A stretch of DNA of 64,000 nucleotides from Phlebiopsis flavidoalba (taxonomy: Eukaryota > Basidiomycota > Agaricomycetes > Polyporales > Phanerochaetaceae), in the NCBI GenBank assembly GCA_035772785.1, contig JAOCPU010000001.1, positions 806,001 to 870,000 of the forward strand, read 5' to 3'. Position 1 is the stretch's first letter. The number at the start of each line of letters is the position of its first letter. The translations under genes and the position numbers were made by a program. Shown in pieces: positions 57,546 to 64,000 of this stretch. The notes beneath the pieces were generated by a model, which was not told the DNA's origin, did no database searches, and saw only the letters and a program-made list of their open reading frames with translations.

Positions 57546-58867
57546 ATGGCACCGCGTCTCAACGACCAAACGCGCGGGCGGCCCATCCGACGGGCCCTCG
57601 CAGGCCTCAAGAAAGACGCGCTTCGTCGAGCCCGCCGACGACCCAGCGAACTTCGCAGAAGAGGTCGACGCGGCGCTCGAGGACCCAAACGCGCGGCGCA
57701 AGGGCCGCGTGCGGACGGAGGGCTACGACTCGGACTCGAGCGACGAGGGCGAGAAGCGTCGTGCGCAGATCCGCGCGGCGCGCGACGCCGCGAAGGGAGG
57801 AGGACGATGATGATATGGTTTGCTGCCGAGGACAAGGCGGATAAGGGCGCGGAAGAGACGTGGGAAGAAGAAGGAGGAGAAGTTTCTGCGGTTAGGTGAT
57901 ATTGAGGGCCAGGAGTTTGGGGAGCAGACGGGGAGAGGGCGACGAATCGGAGTCGGAGGGTGAGCCGGAGACGAGGATGAATGCTGATGAGAAAGAAAGA
58001 AAGCGGGGATGGGCTTCGAGTTGACCTCGTTCAACATGCGGGAAGAGATGGAGGAGGGCAAATTCTCCGAAGATGGAATGTATGTGTGCGTACGGTTCGA
58101 TCCCGCACGCTGTGCACGACACAAGTGGATGGACTGGATGGACGAACGAGAAATCAAGAAGGCGCGGATGGCAGCACCGGCACATGGAACGAAAGTACAG
58201 AAGGAGAAAGCAGGCTGCAGAGTAACGAGAGTTGCAGCAGCTCGGTGGCAAGTGACGAGATGGAGAAAGCCTTCTACCATTATTGAAGAAGGGCGAGACG
58301 GTGCTGGAGGCTCTGCAAACGGCTGGGGGCGAAAAGCAAAGAAGAACGGGACGCAGAAGAAAAAGTACGCTCTCTCCTTGTCTCGTTACCCTTGACTCTA
58401 GTGATATTTAATCACGCGGATAGACCTAATAACAAGACGAAACGTGCCACTGAGGATATGCCAATTGGACACCGAGTCCCTCTCCGAAAAAAGCTCCAAC
58501 CGGTCCCCCTCCGAGATCGACCACATAACACACCTCGCGTCGAATCTCATGTTCCCTTGGTGACACCGGGATATTTACTCCAAGACTTACGAGGAGCTTG
58601 TCCGCGCCGTCCGTCGATCAGGCAAGGTCCCCGAAGATTGGCAACCCCTGCCGTCCGCAGACATCAAGTACGAGTACAAATGGGATGTACCTGGCGCGTC
58701 AGCCGAGGAAGGCCAGGTATTTGGACCGTTTGGCGAGGAGGAGATGCAGACCTTGGAAACAAGGCGCAATATTTCGGTATCGCGGGAGAACCGAGAAGAT
58801 CAAAGTTAGGCGACAGGGTGGAGAGGTGGGGTTCGCGTGGGACGACATAGTCTCTCTCAAGCTGTAA
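57546..58867 (+). CDS. LIN1: LIN1/CD2BP2 GYF-domain U5 snRNP protein, frame-broken
   Basis: Homologue of yeast Lin1 (Snu40) and human CD2BP2/U5-52K, a spliceosome assembly factor that binds Prp6 and Pro-rich ligands through a GYF domain. ATG 57546 (caccATGG) opens MAPRLNDQTRG. By frame change it continues KTRFVEPADDPANFAEEVDA (about 57613-57672), an acidic stretch GYDSDSSDEGE (about 57720-57755), and GFELTSFNMREEMEEGKFSE (58012-58070) then DGMYV, the family's central signature. EREIKKARM and LKKGETVLEALQ (about 58283) follow. The GYF domain spans about 58580-58866: TYEELVRAVRRSGKVPEDWQ, KYEYKWDVPGASAEE, GQVFGPFGEEEMQTW, a frame-shifted aromatic segment, and a final WDDIVSLKL with TAA at 58865-58867. 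The GPFG...M core is the ligand surface. Tail to tail with RAD54. Confidence 0.92.
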
Positions 58868-59106
58868 GCTGCACACCATCGAGAAATTTAATTCATTGCT
58901 CAACAACCGTTGTCATTTAGCGGCGCGGTGTGTGTCTGACATTTGTGATCGCAGTGATTTAGTGTGATATGGTATTATTTAGCAGCTCTATGATATTAGG
59001 AGGGTTTTGTATGAATATGGCTACAGATGCAATGCTCCGAGGTGTGTTGAATAGCAAAATAATGATACAAATGGCGCAGGGTATACCCATGGATAGAAAA
59101 TGAAAT

Positions 59107-62100
59107 CTAGTGGCTGATGTTACATTGAGACGAACGAACGAGACCTCGGGCAGAGACCGTGTCTCAGCACGCAGGAGATCGTCACGTGATTGTTTTTGAG
59201 CTCCTCGTTCGTAAAATGGTTCCATCTATTCACAGGTCAGCATTTGCATGAAATAGATGATGTCATTATATACTTACGTGTGCTCGCTCATCAAAACCAT
59301 ACACACAACGCCGGCGACTTCATCGCTTGACGACCATTCTTCCCATGCAAGCGTTTTACTAGTTTGAAACCCCCCACCGTTGTCTCGTGGGTTTCGCATA
59401 GTGGTGTTCTCATTGAACAAGAACAACTTGTGCGGAGCGCATCCAAGGAGAAGTGGCGCTCTACCGTCTTCTTTCTTCGTCTATCCATCGGCGGAGGATG
59501 GAGAGGGACCTGTTTGTTCGCTTTGTCGCTGGAAGATCTTCTCAACTCAATTGTGCCCGTAGGTTTAGAGAGTGAACCGGTTATACATAAAACCCTGCAA
59601 GAATTTGTCAATCGATGTACTCGAGCAAGCGTGAGATGGTAGACAACGCACATTCTTTCTTCTGAACCATCACGACCAGACACGAGCGAGCGTTCAGCTT
59701 GTTGCATCGGCCGCAGGGATTCCAAATCTGGTGGTGAAGATTAGTAGACTGATACCAATGCAGTAACGAATAGAGGCTACTACCAGGGTCGAACAGGATG
59801 AGCCTGTGTTTGCGACCGATGAGCCTTGATAAACCGCATCCACAGCAGCCTTAACTACTGACGCAAAAAAAAAAGAACAACCAAAAAACCCCCCCCAAAA
59901 AATTCCTTCCGTTGGCGGTCATTAAATTGATCGATCGATGGCTTTTGCCGCTTGTTGATGGTGCATGCTGAGCCGTCTACAGTCGGAAGTGAATTCCGTA
60001 CCTATTGAAAGAGTATTTAACAACGAACGAGGGGAACGGTGCGCAGGAACATATTCTTGCGTCCGACAGCATCTTCTCACCAAAAAGGTTTCCAAAGAGT
60101 CCTGAGTGTAGTTGACCTGATAAGGACAATTTTGTCATTGGTTTCTGCCCTCATGCGCCGAAGAAGGAAGCTGTTTCGGCTCAGTCACAGAACGCAAGCC
60201 GTCGAGAAATCTTTGTTCGATGTCTTACCGTTCGAGATACCAGGAATTTGCCGCCCCCACTCGGTTAACCCCCTACGTGAAACATCTTGAGCACGACCCC
60301 TATCTATGTGCAGTAGCACCCAGCGCCACACAGAAACCTTCTGGAATGATGGTGTTCTGAGCCCCGCAGGTCACTGGGCTAGGTCGAGTAGCTCCGGACG
60401 GTTGCAAAGTTTTCTTTGAGGATGATTGTTGATAGCTCTTCAGCGGCTGAGATTCTGTTGCAGAACACACTTGTTCCCGCGCAATAGAGCCTTGGACTTT
60501 TCTGTGCGCGGTGACTTGATAAAGAGTCGGTACAAGTCGAACTGAGCAGTGGAACTGAGAGAGAGCAGGTGCAGAACACCACACCTTGTTCATTATTTGA
60601 CCGGCACTATATGCCCAAAGTGAATAACGTTCTTCCGTAGGGAAACATTGGAACACTTACCGGTACTTCGATACCAGGTAGGCGTCGGATTTTGTGCGCA
60701 ACGTCAGGATGGCAGAAATGATGAACCTTGGGAGACAAGTTCAGACACACACACCCAGCTCTTTAAGCCTCAAACGTCATTCCTGTCTCACATCTCAGGC
60801 CCTTGGCATGTGCAGCATCCGTCGCATCAGCGTCGCGTCCGAACGAACAATTGCATTTTCGAAGTTCTTGACGGAAGTCGTTCTTGCTTCCGAGGAAGTT
60901 GGGGTTGGCGAAATTTGAGTAAAGAGAAATACTCTGACAAATCATTCTGCAAGACCGAGTCAGTGCCAGCTGACCATGCTCGTCAATGGACTGACCTGGA
61001 TCGGAGTACAGACTCAAGTTATTAGTACCGGAGAGAATAAACTCTCCGCTTGACATTAAGACCATTCAGAGCTTGGAAGGTTTTGGGATTCTACATGACA
61101 CATGAGGACGCGTGATGTCAGGAGTAGAGGCGCCACTAAGCCTACCAGAGTTCTTTAATCGGTGGCCTTCGTCACACAACAGCAATCCAATAGTGCAGTT
61201 TGCCAGATGGAGTGAGAGTGTCCGTAGTGTTCTCGTATGACACACATCAATCATCACTAGACGGAGTGTGAGCTTCAATTACGAGTAGGGCAGACGATCT
61301 CACCTGGCTGAGAGACATTCCTGCCGTTTTGCGGCGACCCAGCGGGCCACCTCTCTCCAGCATCTCCGCCTTGCCACCACCTTTCCCGTCAATGGCCAAG
61401 GCAGAAACCGTGTCCTTTCCTAGCCATTTAACTATATGCCATGAGTGTCAGAAAACAGTACATGTATCAACCTAGATACGCACCAAGCTCATTGGCCCAG
61501 TTCTTCACCAGACTCGACGGGCAAGCAATGATGCACTTTTCAATGGTTTAGACTTGCCTGCGCGTGGCGACTGCTTGACTAGGGTCCAAAGTAAGGCAAT
61601 GCACTGCAGGGTCTTCCCGAGACCCATCTCGTCTGCCATAATACAGCCGTACTGATTCTCAACGACATGCCGGTGGTACATTTGTACAAGAACTTGGAGC
61701 AGAAGTTTAGCGATATTGATGAGCTGCATACCATCTGCGACAAATACCTTAACACCCTCGACTTGGTGTGGGCGAAGCACCTTACTAAGGCGAGGATCAA
61801 TGACCACCGCGACCTTGTCGATCTTCTTTTGCTTATCTTTTACCACCGCCAAGAAGCTCCTTCAGACTCTTGTGGGGATTGAACATTCCGGCCGATTTTT
61901 TCCCTCGCTTCCTTAGCAAGACGCTCCTTCTCTTCTTCCTTCTCGCGTTCTCGTCTTTCTTCGTCAGTTTCCCTATCGTCAATTGTGGGATCATAGAGCA
62001 CAATGGCATGGTCTTCCATCGGGTCGTGTAATGGCCGCGGGATGATATTTGCGAGTGGTCGAATGCCTAACGAGATATTCGACGCGGCCTTTTTGCACAT

Positions 62101-62446
62101 ACTCGCCGTCTGAATTCTTCATAGATGGAATGGAGAATCTCCTGGCAGTCTCATCAAAAGGCCTGGGCTTGAAGACGGGAAAGCTTTGGATGTTATTATC
62201 CCTTGGGCTATCGAAAGCGTCACCTTTACCAGCTTTCTTCTTCTTTGACTTCTTTCCATCGTCATCGTCGTCTTCCGAGTCCGACTCCTTTTGTGCTCCT
62301 TTATACGACACACGCTTCCTTTTCCGCTGTGGTTGCTCCCGTTGCACTGCTAACGAAGGCGGCTTAAACGGCTTGTTTATCCGTAAGCTCTCCTGAAGAC
62401 GATCGACCACCTTGCCATCCGTTGTTGTTGGAGTGCGCTTGAGCAT
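59107..62446 (-). CDS. RAD54: RAD54 homologous-recombination translocase (SWI2/SNF2 family), frame-broken
   Basis: Nuclear dsDNA translocase that works with Rad51 in strand invasion and chromatin remodelling during double-strand-break repair. Start at 62446: [20 protein letters not shown], then a basic/acidic N-terminus with [37 protein letters not shown] (about 62050-61990) and a charged helix [19 protein letters not shown] (about 61965-61910) follow. The ATPase begins [12 protein letters not shown] (about 61770); motif I is [16 protein letters not shown] (61640-61590); motif II is [10 protein letters not shown] (about 61178-61145); then [15 protein letters not shown] (about 60915-60870). 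The second lobe is badly broken but shows ISNYTQ-like (about 60140), GCGINLIG-like (about 59850), LILFDP (about 59795), QKKEC (about 59660) and [10 protein letters not shown] (about 59460). The end is [15 protein letters not shown] (about 59180) and NISH with TAG at 59107-59109. Length near 800-830 residues fits the family. Confidence 0.93.
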
Positions 62447-63290
62447 GGCCCAATCTGAGTGGATTTACAGCGAGCTAGCAATTATTAATGGAGGTCGTTA
62501 TTAGCAAAAGGAGACAGATGGTGACGTTAAACGGTGCAAGCCGAGACCGACGCGCTGATCAATGCCAGCACGCATAGCGCCCATGAGCGCGTTGGGTCAC
62601 ATGAAAATCACGTGATAGGCTGTTCTTTGTGGCGCGTGATTGCCTGGACCCTATACATCAGATAAACTGCAGTAAAACTGCTAAAAGTGTTTCTCCTGGG
62701 TGACCGGGTCCAACCTTGTCTGAGCCTGTCGCCCGGCACTCGCCCGGCTAGTAGCGTTCATTTCGCTGTGGAGTCGCCCTTCGGTGTGGCTGACGTTGAA
62801 GATAGGTGTCTGTGTAGCTGACAAGTGCTACACAACAAGCTTGCTCCCTGAGATGCGATTTACACACCCATTCACTGCGGACCTAGTACTCACTGTACGT
62901 AAAGACGACACTCCTGTTGCAGCTCAGACTTATACACTATCCTCTATAACCTAGGCCAGCGACGCTCATGGGTGCCATTGTTATCGCCTGAACACGTCTA
63001 TCCAGATCTCTGGCAAGTACTAGATATCAGTTAACTGAGCGGGTCCATCCGCCGGGTTCCGCCGTGATTTACGCCCCTCGACTCTGCAAGACTCGACTAT
63101 CTGCTAGCCAGCCGATCACCCACATGTCTCGTCTGACTATCGCCCTGGTTAGCGAACTATCTCAGCTCTCTTCGACTATCTACTCAGCAAACCAAACTTA
63201 CGTCAATCTCGCGATACGATATCTCACAGTGTCTAGATATCTGTCATCGATCTCAAGAGCCACAGATTTATCCGGGTACGAGTCCGTCTT
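62447..63290. other. RAD54 upstream region
   Basis: Presumed RAD54 promoter on the minus strand, then sequence with no supported gene. It includes an ACGTGA-type E-box-like site near 62610 (cacgtgat). A plus frame from 63064 runs into the minisatellite and is not supported. Confidence 0.4.
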
Positions 63291-63384
63291 CGAACGCAGC
63301 GACACCGACCGAACGCAGCGACAGCGATCGAACGCAGCGACAGCGATCGAACGCAGCGACAGCGATCGCACGCAGCGACACCGA
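63291..63384. repeat. 19-base tandem repeat, five copies
   Basis: Unit CGAACGCAGCGACAGCGAT starts at 63291, 63310, 63329, 63348 and 63367. The inner copies (from 63329 and 63348) are identical; the first and last differ at a few positions (acc for agc; one A to C change). This is a head-to-tail minisatellite. The unit length is not a multiple of three, so any reading frame through it cycles through three peptides, which argues against a coding role. Confidence 0.9.
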
Positions 63385-63615
63385 ATTCCATCACTCAGCT
63401 CCGATCAGGCTCTCCGCGGCTGTCAGGATCCCTCCGCTGCGGGACAGTGCGAGGCGAGCCAGGGGCGTCTCCTGTGCTCGTACATGGCCAGTCAAAGGTA
63501 AATCACAGCAAAAGCTCGAGTTAGCAACCAGACACAGAAGGTTTGTGCACAGCCTATAGCCTGCGCGAGGGCTTCTGCCCGGCTTCACACCGCGAGGATT
63601 CTTCCGTCTGGTTTG

Positions 63616-64000
63616 TTAGCAACCACGGTGGGTCTTAGCCATTGGCAAACTAGAACGAGTCCTCCCATCCGAAAAGGTTCTGAAAATATTACCTTCGGCT
63701 CGCGCCCAGTTGTCAGTCTCAGCTAGCTCAATGATTTTCCGGATTTCGGAAAGTATAAAACTGTCTATCCTGGAGGTACACAAGAACTGTCGAAAGCTTG
63801 GATAGACAGGCGCGACTACAGTGTGCAAGAGCCCCAGATATCCGGCTAGCTTCCTGTATCGAGAAAGCCATGGGACCATATCGGGCGCGTTGGGCAGCAA
63901 GCTATATAAACGACTTGAATATCGAGAATGTCGCCCTCGAGCCCTGTGAGCCCCCAGCCACGCCATGGAGCACATGTCAGGCCTCCGTGTCTCGTACTCT
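63616..64000 (-). CDS. unrecognised reading frame cut by the window end
   Basis: A minus-strand frame is open from the window edge to a stop at 63616; its first ATG inside is at 63975, but the frame continues past it to 64000, so the true start may lie outside. It includes RYRKLAGYLGLLHTVVAPVY and SRIDSFILSEIRKIIELAET, hydrophobic and helical in look, then a charged tail. The composition is not extreme, so about 120 open codons is mildly significant. No family recognised. It could be a last exon of a neighbouring gene. Confidence 0.35.
   Translation of the reverse strand, partial: EYETRRPDMCSMAWLGAHRARGRHSRYSSRLYSLLPNAPDMVPWLSRYRKLAGYLGLLHTVVAPVYPSFRQFLCTSRIDSFILSEIRKIIELAETDNWARAEGNIFRTFSDGRTRSSLPMAKTHRGC

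Noticed and set aside
63064..63501. 145-codon plus frame running through the minisatellite
   Set aside because: The 19-base unit cycles frames, its peptide is a by-product of the repeat, and no start context or intron supports a gene.
1..64000. Transposable elements, RIP-type mutation, CRISPR, tRNA, rRNA
   Set aside because: I looked for reverse transcriptase, integrase and transposase motifs, long terminal repeats, regularly spaced repeats and cloverleaf-like sequences and found none that hold up. The damage is indels and not C-to-T changes, so RIP is not supported.

Overview
The window is nuclear DNA of a filamentous basidiomycete, probably a polypore-like Agaricomycete. The evidence is short introns (about 50-70 bases) with fungal splice signals inside genes of fungal type, a Zn2Cys6/Fungal_trans regulator, a GPI-anchored Ser/Ala-rich secreted protein, and single-copy eukaryotic genes whose residues read closest to basidiomycete versions. 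I saw no bacterial, organellar or viral module, no rRNA or tRNA, no CRISPR array and no recognisable transposon.

Almost every recognisable gene, including essential or highly conserved ones (ELP3, RAD54, LIN1, HSF1, DNMT1), changes frame every few dozen codons through one- or two-base insertions or losses, while the residues stay conserved across the breaks. Together with runs of 13-21 identical G or C and a block of nearly pure C at 14.5-14.9 kb, this fits uncorrected sequence error better than mass gene decay. Gene spans below are therefore composite loci stitched by eye across frames and introns; edges are approximate except where a start or stop codon is named.

Layout. 1-4957: very GC-rich, no supported gene. 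4958-8551 (+): Zn2Cys6 transcription factor. 9300-10082 (+): small GPI-anchored secreted protein, the one clean gene. 10480-13013 (+): protein with two PWWP-like patches. 13-17 kb: GC falls abruptly; unrecognised coding-like pieces and the poly-C block. 16980-19350 (+): ELP3. 19.9-23 kb: unrecognised pieces. 23385-26466 (-): IML2-like TPR protein, divergent from 26787-29870 (+): ARMC8/VID28 subunit of the GID/CTLH ubiquitin ligase. 31084-36345 (+): DNMT1-type maintenance DNA methyltransferase (RFTS, two BAH, catalytic domain), tail to tail with 36440-37112 (-): small thiamine-binding (MTH1187/ECM15) family protein. 37-43.7 kb: three unrecognised loci. 45293-49135 (+): arrestin-like protein with a long disordered tail, tail to tail with 49422-51640 (-): heat-shock factor. 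52084-53287 (+): unrecognised. 53715-55592 (-): SPX-RING ubiquitin ligase. 56211-57200 (+): basic low-complexity protein. 57546-58867 (+): LIN1/CD2BP2 GYF protein, tail to tail with 59107-62446 (-): RAD54. The right end holds a 19-base minisatellite and the start of an unrecognised minus-strand reading frame.

The genes do not form a pathway cluster. They are mostly housekeeping: tRNA modification, splicing, recombination repair, DNA methylation, the heat-shock response and protein turnover. Several (HSF1, IML2, GID subunit, SPX-RING, arrestin) touch proteostasis or nutrient response, but their proximity alone is no evidence of linked function. I did not find a convincing new system.
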